A stretch of DNA of 30,537 nucleotides, taken from the NCBI GenBank assembly GCA_002408065.1, contig DHQI01000129.1, forward strand, positions 58,844-89,380. The letters are read 5' to 3'. Position 1 is the stretch's first letter, and each line of letters begins with the position of its first letter. The notes below the pieces were generated by a model. It saw nothing but the letters and a program-made list of their open reading frames with translations, had not been told where the DNA came from and made no database searches. Shown here piece after piece: positions 15,732 through 25,200 of the stretch. Made by a program: the position numbers and the translations under genes. The stretch comes from Bacteroidales bacterium UBA5342. GTDB taxonomy: Bacteria > Bacteroidota > Bacteroidia > Bacteroidales > UBA5342.

Positions 15732-17579
15732 TTAATTAACCGTATTCAAATCAATTTCTGGCTCGCAACTGTCGTAATCGTAATCCGGCATATCGGCTTT
15801 ATCCAGATCACGGTTTTTAAACATATAGTCGACCACGCGAGTTCCGCCAAATAGTTCTTCGCTGGTTACTTCCAGTTTAAGTTCTATGGTGAAAATACTG
15901 TCGCGGTATATCTCGTAAGAACCTTCGTCATAGTAGTAAGTTCCTTCACCGGCAATGCTAAAGGTAAAACTGTTGTCGTTTTTACTGCTGATGGTCAGCT
16001 CTTGTTCTATCACCGCCACGTTTCCTTCGGTATGGCTGGTACCATCTTTAGGGTATAATTCTAAGGCTTCAGGAATATTAAAGCCCGGTGATTTATCAGC
16101 ATCTGTATACTCATTGTCAAACAAACGTTTCAGGCCAAAGCTATTGGTTGTTCTACCTAAGTTGGGAGAATCGAAACCAAAGCGGAAGGCGTGGTAATAG
16201 TTGCCATCATTATGTAATACCGCATTAGGATGATCAGCCTCTACTTTTACAGGATAACACATCTGGAAAGACTCATTCCATTTACACGAACCATTGTATT
16301 CTATCCACATATAGTGAAATAGCTGTTTGTAGTTGGCAGGGTAAGAGTCATTGTAAAAATGTGCAGCCGGATTTATACTATTATCACCATCATTAAAGGC
16401 TTGCTTAATGAATGAGATTTCTGTTGTGCCATACTTTGTAAAGCCTTCGATATCGGCCAGTGTCAATATACTGGTGTATTTGGTTCCGGCTTGTTCTATC
16501 AGGGATTCCTGCAGTTCCATAACATATGTAATGGTGTCGTCGCCTACGTTAAAGGCTTGCTGTGTTAGGGTAAAATCAAACTCAGTACTTACCGTGTCAA
16601 TCAGTTCAAGATCTCTGATGTAATCAATAATACTTTCATCCAAAGGCGAAGAGAAAACCACATAGAATTCGGCATTTTCGTGCAGATTTCCTTCTATGTA
16701 TTTCACCTCGTCCGATAGGGTATAGGAGTATTGTTCCAGCCCGGTGTAGGAGACCAATACCGAATCGCTTCCCCATACCTTGTAGCCTTGCAAGCCAGCT
16801 AATTCAAATGCCGTACTATGGTCTTCAAACTTGTTTGGAACAGGGGTGTTAAGGATGTAGCTGTAATAAATCTTTGTGTCGCCATCCAGAAATGGATGTT
16901 GAACAAGTGTGTAATCCAGATTATTCTCTGTTTCTATCAATAATTCTGTACCGTCAATCTCCTGATAGATAAAGCCGTTTTCAAATTCAATATAAAAATC
17001 AAAAGTATCGATTACGCTGTGGGTAAGTACAAAAGTGTTGGGCTTACTTACCGTAATAGGGAAATTGATTTCCTTCAAATGAATGGTTAATTGATCATTA
17101 ATGCTATCGTTGAACGGGTAGCCAATGCTTATCGCAGGGTCAGAAGTCTTTTCTAATTTTAAGACAATACTGTCCTGTATTTCAGAAAACCAACGTTCGT
17201 TGAAAATAACAGATATGGTATCGTAAAAACGATTAGGACTAAAGGTCAGGATCGAGTCCGGTTCATAACTAACTTTATGCGCATCATCGCCATAAAAGGT
17301 GTTCGAGAACGACACACTGACTTCTCCGTCCAGAGAGGTTGAGGTCAAGCTTACCGGTACCAAAATGGTATCAAAGATTTCGTGACTATAGGTAGAAGCA
17401 TACTGTTCCATATTACCTAATTCTCCGGCAATTGGTACGCCATTATCATCCAATAAAAGGGCAAAGCGCACATATTGTTCCAGCTCTGAATCTTCGTAGA
17501 TAGGACGGTTTATTTTTTCGTCACAACTGACCAAAAATAATAGTAATGCAAGTATGGTATTTCTAGTAATAGCCTTCAT
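15732..17579 (-). CDS. SusE/F-position surface lipoprotein of unknown function
   Basis: The start is the ATG at 17579, giving 615 residues. The frame extends 36 codons further up, but only this start gives a lipoprotein signal: MKAITRNTILALLLFLVSCDEK, with Cys19 in the LVSC lipobox and acidic residues right after it. The start lies inside the last codons of susD (17-bp overlap), suggesting translational coupling. The body is rich in beta-strand-like sequence and acidic residues. Two ~90-residue stretches look related, as their motifs LVQHPFLDGDTKIYY and LTQQAFNVGDDTITY suggest. I recognise no catalytic motif. By position and export signal it is comparable to SusE/SusF ligand-binding lipoproteins that sit on the outer membrane beside SusCD, but homology to them is not shown. 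Confidence 0.75.
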   Translation of the reverse strand: MKAITRNTILALLLFLVSCDEKINRPIYEDSELEQYVRFALLLDDNGVPIAGELGNMEQYASTYSHEIFDTILVPVSLTSTSLDGEVSVSFSNTFYGDDAHKVSYEPDSILTFSPNRFYDTISVIFNERWFSEIQDSIVLKLEKTSDPAISIGYPFNDSINDQLTIHLKEINFPITVSKPNTFVLTHSVIDTFDFYIEFENGFIYQEIDGTELLIETENNLDYTLVQHPFLDGDTKIYYSYILNTPVPNKFEDHSTAFELAGLQGYKVWGSDSVLVSYTGLEQYSYTLSDEVKYIEGNLHENAEFYVVFSSPLDESIIDYIRDLELIDTVSTEFDFTLTQQAFNVGDDTITYVMELQESLIEQAGTKYTSILTLADIEGFTKYGTTEISFIKQAFNDGDNSINPAAHFYNDSYPANYKQLFHYMWIEYNGSCKWNESFQMCYPVKVEADHPNAVLHNDGNYYHAFRFGFDSPNLGRTTNSFGLKRLFDNEYTDADKSPGFNIPEALELYPKDGTSHTEGNVAVIEQELTISSKNDNSFTFSIAGEGTYYYDEGSYEIYRDSIFTIELKLEVTSEELFGGTRVVDYMFKNRDLDKADMPDYDYDSCEPEIDLNTVN

Positions 17580-19077
17580 TTTGTTCGAGATATTCGTTGA
17601 CTTCCAGTGTCGATTCCGGAAGTGGAAGTACAAATTTATTATTGGGGTAACGTAATAGTTGTGATGCACCGTAAGCATCATCACCACGGGTTACGTCGCG
17701 CTGCAAGCGCATATGGTCAAAGAAGAGATGACCTTCAAAAGCCAATTCACGGCGGCGTTCCCAGTAGAGTTCTTCAAGGTATTCTTCTGAAGTTAAACTT
17801 TGCAAAGGAGACAGGCCGGCACGTTCGCGGGTCATATTCAAATCTGCAATAGATGACGACGGGTCTTCATTATTGAGCCAATAGGCGGCTTCGGAGCGTA
17901 TCAAATACATTTCTGATAAGCGCATATAAAGTGTTCCGGCATCATTCTGGAACTTTTCGGTAAAGTAAAACGTACTATCCCAGTAAATATCGTCAGCAAG
18001 CACTGGAATATGAAGCGGATAAAAGAGGTCTTTTCTTATATCATCAGCCTCGAAAGAGTTGCGCAGATCCAGAGAAGCCACATAAGCTTGAGTCTTGTAG
18101 GTGAAAGATTTTACTACCCCGGCTATGTCTGAATTAAGGGTATAGTAATAGTATGAATTGCTTACAGAAGATGAGACTTCGAGTTCTGATGTTACCGGTG
18201 CGCTAAACTCAATTAGTGCTTCCGGAATGGTGGAGATGTCTTTCCAGGCCGCTACATAGTCATCTTTCGCAACAAAGATATTAGCTGACACCGTAAGCAC
18301 ACTATCAGCAGCAGCATAAGCCGTTTGCCAGTCATTATTGTCAAGGGCTACTTTGGCTAATAATGCTCTGGTATTAGTGCCGTTAAAATAAGAATAGTCA
18401 GGTCCGAAATCAAAAACCTGTTCTCCGGTAAATAATGAAAGGGCTTCTTCCAGATCATTTTTAATGAGATGGTAAGTGTTTTGCTTTGTTTCGCGCGACG
18501 GATAATCTACACCTGCTTGTAGTACTCTAGTAACGTATACAATGCCGGGGTGGTCCCCATCAGCAGAATAATTCATGTTCTGAGAATAGAGCTGCGATAC
18601 GATAAAGTGAGTAAAACCACGGATGGTTAAAGCCTCGGCCTTTATCTGTTGGCGTTTCTGCTCTGCCATATCCTCTACATCGTATAAATGCTCCAATATC
18701 ATATTGGCTTGGTTAATGACATCATAGGCATTCTTGTAGGTCGATGAGAAATCAGACTCGTCTTCCTGATCGTCATAATCAAAGGAAAACTCTATACTTG
18801 CAGGGACTTCTAATTCACCACTTGATTTTGGGGCAAAGGTTATGTTACCACCTAGCATATCAGCATACACAAAATATTTACCCGAAACCAAAGCTTCTAT
18901 GTTGTAATACATGCCATTAACGGCCTGTATCAGTCCCTCTTCAGTAGAAAATTGTTCTTCTATTGAGATTTGTGTATCAGGTTCCTGATATAAAAAGTCT
19001 GAGCAAGAAGATAGCAGTAGAAAAGGCAAAGCAATTACTGCAAGTAGCTTATATGTTATGTTAAATATTGTTTTCAT
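17563..19077 (-). CDS. susD: SusD/RagB family outer-membrane lipoprotein
   Basis: The protein has 504 residues. The lipoprotein signal is MKTIFNITYKLLAVIALPFLLLSSC cut before Cys25 (SSCSDFLYQEPDTQIS). The SusD/RagB pattern is clear: FSTEEGLIQAVNGMYYNIEAL early, AEALTIRGFTHFIVSQLYSQ in the TPR part, and the C-terminal TRERAGLSPL, EELYWERRRELAFEGHLFFD and RLQRDV blocks, ending KFVLPLPESTLEVN. SusD proteins form the lid of the SusC transporter and capture substrate. The start is nine bases after the SusC stop and the end overlaps the next gene, so susC, susD and the lipoprotein gene are co-transcribed. With a protease and no glycoside hydrolase in the operon, its ligand may be peptide rather than glycan. 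The symbol names the family, not a proven starch role. Confidence 0.96.
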   Translation of the reverse strand: MKTIFNITYKLLAVIALPFLLLSSCSDFLYQEPDTQISIEEQFSTEEGLIQAVNGMYYNIEALVSGKYFVYADMLGGNITFAPKSSGELEVPASIEFSFDYDDQEDESDFSSTYKNAYDVINQANMILEHLYDVEDMAEQKRQQIKAEALTIRGFTHFIVSQLYSQNMNYSADGDHPGIVYVTRVLQAGVDYPSRETKQNTYHLIKNDLEEALSLFTGEQVFDFGPDYSYFNGTNTRALLAKVALDNNDWQTAYAAADSVLTVSANIFVAKDDYVAAWKDISTIPEALIEFSAPVTSELEVSSSVSNSYYYYTLNSDIAGVVKSFTYKTQAYVASLDLRNSFEADDIRKDLFYPLHIPVLADDIYWDSTFYFTEKFQNDAGTLYMRLSEMYLIRSEAAYWLNNEDPSSSIADLNMTRERAGLSPLQSLTSEEYLEELYWERRRELAFEGHLFFDHMRLQRDVTRGDDAYGASQLLRYPNNKFVLPLPESTLEVNEYLEQNEGYY

Positions 19078-19086
19078 AAGTTCAGA

Positions 19087-22000
19087 TTAAAAGCTGGCGT
19101 TAAGACCAAAAGTGAATGAACGCATATCTGAATACGTTTTGTAAAACTCTGTTATGCCGTTTTGCCCCTCAGGACTATCCTGGAAAAAGAAGTAATAAAG
19201 GTTAGTACCTGTGGCATTAAAGCTAAGCGACTTGATAAAGCTAACCTTGTTTAAGGGTACTCTGTACGATAAGCTTACACTGCTTAATTTGATATGGGAT
19301 GTGCTATACAGGTATTTTGAAGCATTAGGCACTGTTCCACGTTCTGATATTGCACCATAACCGGTAATGCCACCCGCTTCGCGCCAGGCCTGATAATAAG
19401 CATTTACTCCCATATTGCTGTATGACAAAATGTTGTATTTGTCAATTTTATCGTCGTCAATCAGTTTCTCACCACCAATAGAGTAGCTCATACTAACCCG
19501 CAGTTTCAGGTTTTTGAAAAAGGTGAAATTGTTGCTCAGACCACCATACAAGTCCGGTTGTGAATTACCAATTATCTCTAAGTATTCTGATTCGTGATAC
19601 TTTTGTTTGAAGGTGACGTGATCTACAATGTTACCATCGATATTATATAGCTCACGACCTGTGGCCGGGTCCACACCTGCAAAGTTGTAGCCCCAAATAG
19701 CACTGGCAGATTTTCCTACCTGTGTGGTGTAATAACCCGAAGTGGATGAGGCTTCGGAACCTAAAGCTTTAAGTGAGGTGATTTTATTTTTCAAAGTTGA
19801 GGCGTTTAGATTGGAATCCCATCTAAAGTTGCTGCGGTCAAAGACGGTATAGCGCAAACTCAATTCCCAGCCTTTATTGTACATCGTAGCCCCATTTATT
19901 TGTACTGTGTTATAGCCTATCTCTAAAGGAATATCACGAGATACAATTAAGTCCTTAATGTTGTCGTAATAATAGTCGAGGGTAATACCAAGCCTGAAGT
20001 TAGTGGTCATTTCAATGGCAGCATCAAATTTATAATTAGATTCCCATCCTAAGTTTGGATTGGGCGTTGTTCCGGGGTAGGCGTAGCCATTCATCCATCC
20101 ATTGTAGCCTCGTGAGCCTTCGGTGTCGTATAGGTTGTATAAGCCTTTGGCACTGTATGAGCCAATGCGCGAGTTGCCTGAGTTACCATAACTCGATCGT
20201 AACTTCAAGAATTCAATCCCTCTTATATTTTTGAAAAAATCTTCTTTGCTTATGATCCAACTGGCTCCGACAGCACTGTTGAACGAGGTGTTATTATCCC
20301 CACCAAAAGCAGAGCTCTGGTCTACACGGGCATTGACCAAAAGGAAATATTTTTTGTTGTAGTTGTAATTTAACTGCGTAAATCCAGAGCGTCCTGTACG
20401 CTCGTCAGAGTCACTGTCATAGTCTTGTTCATTTGCTAGACTGATATCTTGCGGACTGTCAAAAACCGTAAAGCCTGTTCCTTGTGCTTTGCTAAATTTG
20501 GTGCCTTCAAGGCGGGTTTCGACTCCTAATGTAGCATCAAAATTATGCTGAGAATTAAAGCTTTTGTTGTAGTTAAGTACGGCATTCCAGTTCCAGGCAG
20601 AGGCGTCTCTGTCATTGATGAGGCGTCTTCCCTGTCCATCGTTAAAAATACCTGTTTGATTTTCGCCGGAGTAGAAGCGGTCCGATCGTTTATTTGATAT
20701 ATCGTTACCTAACATGGTAGATAATGATAAGTTGTCAAGGATTTTATAGTTGATACTGAAACTGCTTCTGAGGCCTAATGTTTCTTTCTCGTTAAGGTTT
20801 TGATGAGCCACTGCAATAGGATTACCATAGCTTGGGAAATCATTATTGTAGTTGCCGTCAGTCAAGTAAGGGGCTTTGTCTGGTGGCAAGGCGAAGTCAG
20901 CCAGTGTGTTGGGTGAGTTTTTTAAGGAATAAGAGGGCGATAGTTTCCAGCTTATGCGCAATTTTTCGGAAGTGTAACCCAATGAAATGTTGGAATTGAT
21001 TCGCTTAAGGTTGTTCTCAATTTGAGGCTCTTCGGTGTCTTGATACGAGGCACTTAAACGGTAATCAAATTTGCCTTTACCTCCGGAAACAGATAAGTCG
21101 TATTTTTGGTAAAAACCATTGTCATTAAGTAGGTCGTGCCAGTCGGTACTGACGCCATTCCATTGATGGGTATCCGAACCTTTGCTTTCCAGATAAGCAT
21201 TATATACTTCGCGGTACTGTTCGCCATTCATATAGATAATGGGATTCAATTCAGTAGAAAAACCGCTTTGGGCTCCAAAGTTAACCGAGAATTCGCCGAC
21301 TGTTCCACCTTTAGTTGTGATGATAATAACCCCGTTGGCACCATCGGCCCCATAAAGGCTAACAGCTGCAGCATCTTTAAGCACGTTGATGCTTTCAATA
21401 TCTTTTACGCCAATTTTAGACAAAGGGTTACTTGGATCTTCGGCATATTTAGCATCTGAGAATTCAAAACTACCATCAATTTCTATTTCTTCGGCCAGGA
21501 TAACCCCATCGACAATGATAAGCGGTTGGGTAGAGGTTCCTACCGAGGAGTTCGGTAAAGAACCCAATCCGCGGATGTTGATTTCGGCCGGGGCATCGAT
21601 ACCTTCGCCGCTGACTATTTGCAGACCGGCAGCCTGACCTTCGAGCAGTTGGTCGATACTGGTTACGGCTGCTTCTACAGTGATGTCTTGTGCTGAGATG
21701 TTGGTAATACTTCCCACCACATCTTGTTTTAATTTCTTGGTGCCGTAAGATGAAGTTACCACGACTTCATTCAGGGCATTATATGAGGATTCAAGTTGAA
21801 TATCAAATTTAGTTTGGCTACCCAGTTTTACTTCCTGGTCTTTGTAGCCGATGAAGCTAATGACGAGTACAGCTTCGGATACATTTGTTTTATTGACTTG
21901 GTAGGTAAATTTACCATCCAGATCGGTAACTACACCACGCAGTGTGCCTTTTAGCATAACGGTGGCGCCGGGGAGTTGTTCCCCCGTCTTTTTGTCGCTC

Positions 22001-22089
22001 ACTGTACCGCTGATAATACGGCTGTTCTCTTGTGCTGATACAGCTACAGTGATGATTAGAAATATGTAAAGTAATATGCGTTTTAGCAT
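19087..22089 (-). CDS. susC: SusC/RagA family TonB-dependent outer-membrane transporter
   Basis: The protein has 1000 residues with a signal peptide (MLKRILLYIFLIITVAVSAQ). Residues about 24-110 are a carboxypeptidase-regulatory-like domain (GTVSDKKTGEQLPGATVMLK). The plug follows at about 120-240, with the SusC signatures SIDQLLEGQAAGLQIVSG, INIRGLGSLPNSS and QPLIIVDGVI. The rest is a beta-barrel ending in RSFTFGLNASF, as expected for Bam-inserted proteins. No STN domain is present, so there is no sign of the FecA-type signalling used by some SusC proteins. It imports the ligand captured by SusD using TonB energy. It is the first gene of the operon and lies about 170 bp after the large repeat protein gene, with several hairpins between them. 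Confidence 0.96.
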   Translation of the reverse strand: MLKRILLYIFLIITVAVSAQENSRIISGTVSDKKTGEQLPGATVMLKGTLRGVVTDLDGKFTYQVNKTNVSEAVLVISFIGYKDQEVKLGSQTKFDIQLESSYNALNEVVVTSSYGTKKLKQDVVGSITNISAQDITVEAAVTSIDQLLEGQAAGLQIVSGEGIDAPAEINIRGLGSLPNSSVGTSTQPLIIVDGVILAEEIEIDGSFEFSDAKYAEDPSNPLSKIGVKDIESINVLKDAAAVSLYGADGANGVIIITTKGGTVGEFSVNFGAQSGFSTELNPIIYMNGEQYREVYNAYLESKGSDTHQWNGVSTDWHDLLNDNGFYQKYDLSVSGGKGKFDYRLSASYQDTEEPQIENNLKRINSNISLGYTSEKLRISWKLSPSYSLKNSPNTLADFALPPDKAPYLTDGNYNNDFPSYGNPIAVAHQNLNEKETLGLRSSFSINYKILDNLSLSTMLGNDISNKRSDRFYSGENQTGIFNDGQGRRLINDRDASAWNWNAVLNYNKSFNSQHNFDATLGVETRLEGTKFSKAQGTGFTVFDSPQDISLANEQDYDSDSDERTGRSGFTQLNYNYNKKYFLLVNARVDQSSAFGGDNNTSFNSAVGASWIISKEDFFKNIRGIEFLKLRSSYGNSGNSRIGSYSAKGLYNLYDTEGSRGYNGWMNGYAYPGTTPNPNLGWESNYKFDAAIEMTTNFRLGITLDYYYDNIKDLIVSRDIPLEIGYNTVQINGATMYNKGWELSLRYTVFDRSNFRWDSNLNASTLKNKITSLKALGSEASSTSGYYTTQVGKSASAIWGYNFAGVDPATGRELYNIDGNIVDHVTFKQKYHESEYLEIIGNSQPDLYGGLSNNFTFFKNLKLRVSMSYSIGGEKLIDDDKIDKYNILSYSNMGVNAYYQAWREAGGITGYGAISERGTVPNASKYLYSTSHIKLSSVSLSYRVPLNKVSFIKSLSFNATGTNLYYFFFQDSPEGQNGITEFYKTYSDMRSFTFGLNASF

Positions 22090-22093
22090 AGGA

Positions 22094-22122
22094 TAAAAAA
22101 ACCGTGTAAGCGGTTCTTAAGG
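22094..22122 (-). promoter_or_regulatory. Hairpin with U-run just before the susC start codon
   Basis: On the minus strand AAGAACCG-cttaca-CGGTTTTTTT can form a stem of about eight pairs (one wobble) with a six-base loop and a T-run ending four bases before the ATG. It looks like a small intrinsic terminator placed in the susC leader. It could be an attenuator, or chance in AT-rich DNA. Confidence 0.4.
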
Positions 22123-22145
22123 TTTTAAATTTATAAATACAAACC

Positions 22146-22175
22146 CACCGCCCCGGTATTGGAGTCGGGACGGTG
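22146..22175 (-). terminator. Possible terminator hairpin after the T9SS repeat gene
   Basis: Arms CACCGCCCCG (22146-22155) and CGGGACGGTG (22166-22175) pair over ten positions with one mismatch and a ten-base loop. On the minus strand the stem is followed by ggtttgtatttata, which is T-rich but not a pure U-run. It is GC-rich in otherwise AT-rich DNA. Confidence 0.5.
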
Positions 22176-22206
22176 AGAATGCTCGCTATGAAAACTACTA
22201 CCTAAA

Positions 22207-22260
22207 GCTACACCTTCGCGAAAAGGTGCAGCCATAATAACACGCTACCAAACGCGTTAT
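22207..22260 (-). terminator. Tandem hairpins at the end of the T9SS repeat gene
   Basis: Two hairpins follow one another. The first (22237-22244 with 22253-22260) overlaps the stop codon: an 8-bp stem with a G-U pair and an eight-base loop. The second (22207-22216 with 22223-22232) is a 10-bp stem with a six-base loop, followed on the minus strand by taggtag-type sequence rather than a U-run. They may protect the mRNA end or help termination. Confidence 0.5.
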
Positions 22261-25200
22261 TTTATTACGACAGTTTTAGCCACTATCGTTGTTTTGTTTT
22301 CTAATTGAAGTATGTACATTCCTTTTTCAAGGTCAAGGTTGATTTGATTGTTAAGTACAGCAGAGGCAGCTACCTCTTTCATACTTAGGTCAAATACCTT
22401 ATACGTGTTAAAGCTTTCGGCCGATGCGATGTTGATAACACCGTTGGTTGGCATTGGGAATAGCTCTACAGCTACTGCGCTGTTACCAGCTATGGTTTCT
22501 TTGATTGAAGCAGCAGGGTCACGATCGATATCGGCAGCGTCTACGCTGGCTATTACATCGCTTCCATCTTTTTCAGCTACGAAGTAAAGAACTGTTCCGT
22601 TGGCCACAAATTCGCCACCATCTACTTTTTCTGCTACCATACCGCTGGCGAAATCAGCAGCTTCAACAGCTTTGGTAGAAGCAGCTGTACCTTCGGTAAC
22701 CCATAGAGAATCGCTGGCAACGAAGAATAATAGTTCGTCAAGCTCGAAGAAATCTTCAGGAGAATCACCTACTTGTGCGATCTTTTCAGCACCAGATGCT
22801 ATGACTTTATAAAGCGCTTTGCCTTGTGGGCAGTTAGCTGTGAAAACTAAGTTTCCTTTGATCACATTTAGGTTTTCGATTTCAGCATCTACTGTGTCAG
22901 CAGGAGCATAAACAAGTTCAGTACCTTCAGCAGTAGCATCTGTTTTCCAGATTTGGGTCATCTCATTAACTTCAGCAATGAAATATACTTCATTGTTGAA
23001 GATGGTTAACTCTGCAGGAGAACTAGAAGCTGCGGTGTCGATGTCAAGTACACGTGCTGTACCAGCTGCTGTACCGTCAGAGAACCAAAGTTCTGAATCT
23101 TTATCGGTGTCGGTACCTTTGAACAAGAAACCATCGTTGAAAAGAATACCACCGCTAGAGTAAGCCGTTGCTACGTCGTTGTTGGTAAGTACCGTGATGT
23201 CTTTTCCATCGAAAGTACACAGCTGATATTTACCCAAATCGGTAATGCCTTTCAGCCACGTTTTATCGCCATCAACGATAGGGTAGAATGGGTTGAAATA
23301 GCCTCCGCTACGTTCGTTGGTTACTTTTTCCGGTGTGTTTACCCCGTCATATTTCCAAATCTGAGAGTTGGCACCATCTTTAGCATAGAAATAAAGGATG
23401 TCGTTCATTACAAACATTTCCATCGGCAGACCACCTTTCCCGGTACCCGGGTAGATGTCGTATACCAATTCTGTACCCATAGCTGAACCATCAGTTACAA
23501 AAAGTTCCTGATCTACACCTGTATTGTCACCGCCATTAGCTTGGAAGTATAATAAACCTTTGTATTCTGTAAAGTATTTTGGATCACTACGTGGAGAAGA
23601 ATCATCCGGATCCTGATTGATGTCGGCTACCATAACTATTTCGCCATTGGCCGTCATTTTATACAGTTCATCGTCGAAGCTGTTGTTTTTATCTTCGGCT
23701 TCGAAGTAAAGTTCTCCATTATAAAGAGCCAGGCCAGCGATGTCATCAATTGCCATTTCATAAACTTGAGCATCAGCATCGCGTGCTATATCGGCAGCAT
23801 CGATAGTTATTATTACATCCTGACCATTTTCTTCAGCCACAAAGTGTAACAAGGTGCCATTTGAGACAAATTCGCCACCATCTACTTTTTGCGCACATAC
23901 GCTATCTTCAAAAATGCCAGCAGGTACAGCCATTGTAGAAGCTGCTGTACCCTCGGTGTACCACAAAGAATCACCTGCTACAAAGAATAATAAGTTATCG
24001 TGCAAATAGAAATCTTCAGGAGAATCTGCGATATCAGCCAATTTAAACACATCAGTAAGCCCCATGTGATTCAGTTGATATAAGGCAGTTCCTTCAGCAT
24101 TTGTTGCAGTGAAAACAAGTTTTTGATTGATGACTGCTAAATTTTCAAGTTCATTATCGATAGTATCAGCCGGATCGTATACTAACATAGTTCCTTCAGC
24201 TGTAGCATCTGTTTTCCATAGTTGAGTTTTCTCGTCGATAGTTGCAACGAAATAAGCTTCACCGTTGAAAACAGTTAATTCTGCAGGAGAACTTGATGCT
24301 GCTGTGTCGATGTCTAATACACGTGCAGTTCCTTCCGGAGTACCGTTAGAGAACCAAAGCTCTTTGTCCTTTTCGGTATCAGCTCCGTTGAATAAGAAAC
24401 CATCATTGAATAAGATACCACCACTAGAGTAAGCTGTTGTTGCGTCATTGTTAGTAAGCACAGTGATGTTTTCGCCATCGAAAGTACACAGCTGATATTT
24501 ACCCAGATCGGTAATACCTTTCAACCATGCTTTATTGCCGTCTACAACAGGGTAGAATGGGTTAAAATAACCTCCGCTACGTTCATTCGTTACTTTTTCC
24601 GGTGTATTTACACCATCATATTTCCATATCTGAGAGTTGGCTCCATCTTTGGCATAGAAATAAAGGATGTCGTTCATGATGAAGAATTCCATTGGAAGAG
24701 CATCTTTGCCAGAACCCGGATAAATGTCATAAACGAGCTCTGTTCCAGCTGTTGTTCCATCGCTTACATATAATTCCTGACCTGTGGCAATTTTATCGCC
24801 AGCGTTACCTTGGAAATACAGTTTGCCTTTGTATTCAATAAAATATTTTGGGTCTCCGTTTGGTGTTGTATCTACAGTATCTTGGTTGATGTTAAGCACC
24901 AATGATGGAATGCCATCAAATGTATAACGGTAAAGTTCATCACCAATAGAATCCATTTGATCTTCGGCTTCAAAGTACAAAGCGTCGTTATATAAGTAAA
25001 GACCAGAGATGTCATCAAGATCTGTTTCCTGAGGTTCGATGGTGTTTCTTACAAAAGCAGCATCTACCATATAGATGTCATCATGGCCTAAAGTATCGTC
25101 CGCTGTAAAGTATAGTTTAGATCCTATAACGGCATATTCGTCGTCTGCTTTAGTATAGACAGCATTGTTTTCGAATAATGAATCGACTAAGAATGTTGTT

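Noticed and set aside
17580..17687. Longer N-terminus for the SusE-position lipoprotein
   Set aside because: The extra 36 residues lie wholly inside susD and would bury the clear lipoprotein signal that starts at 17579.
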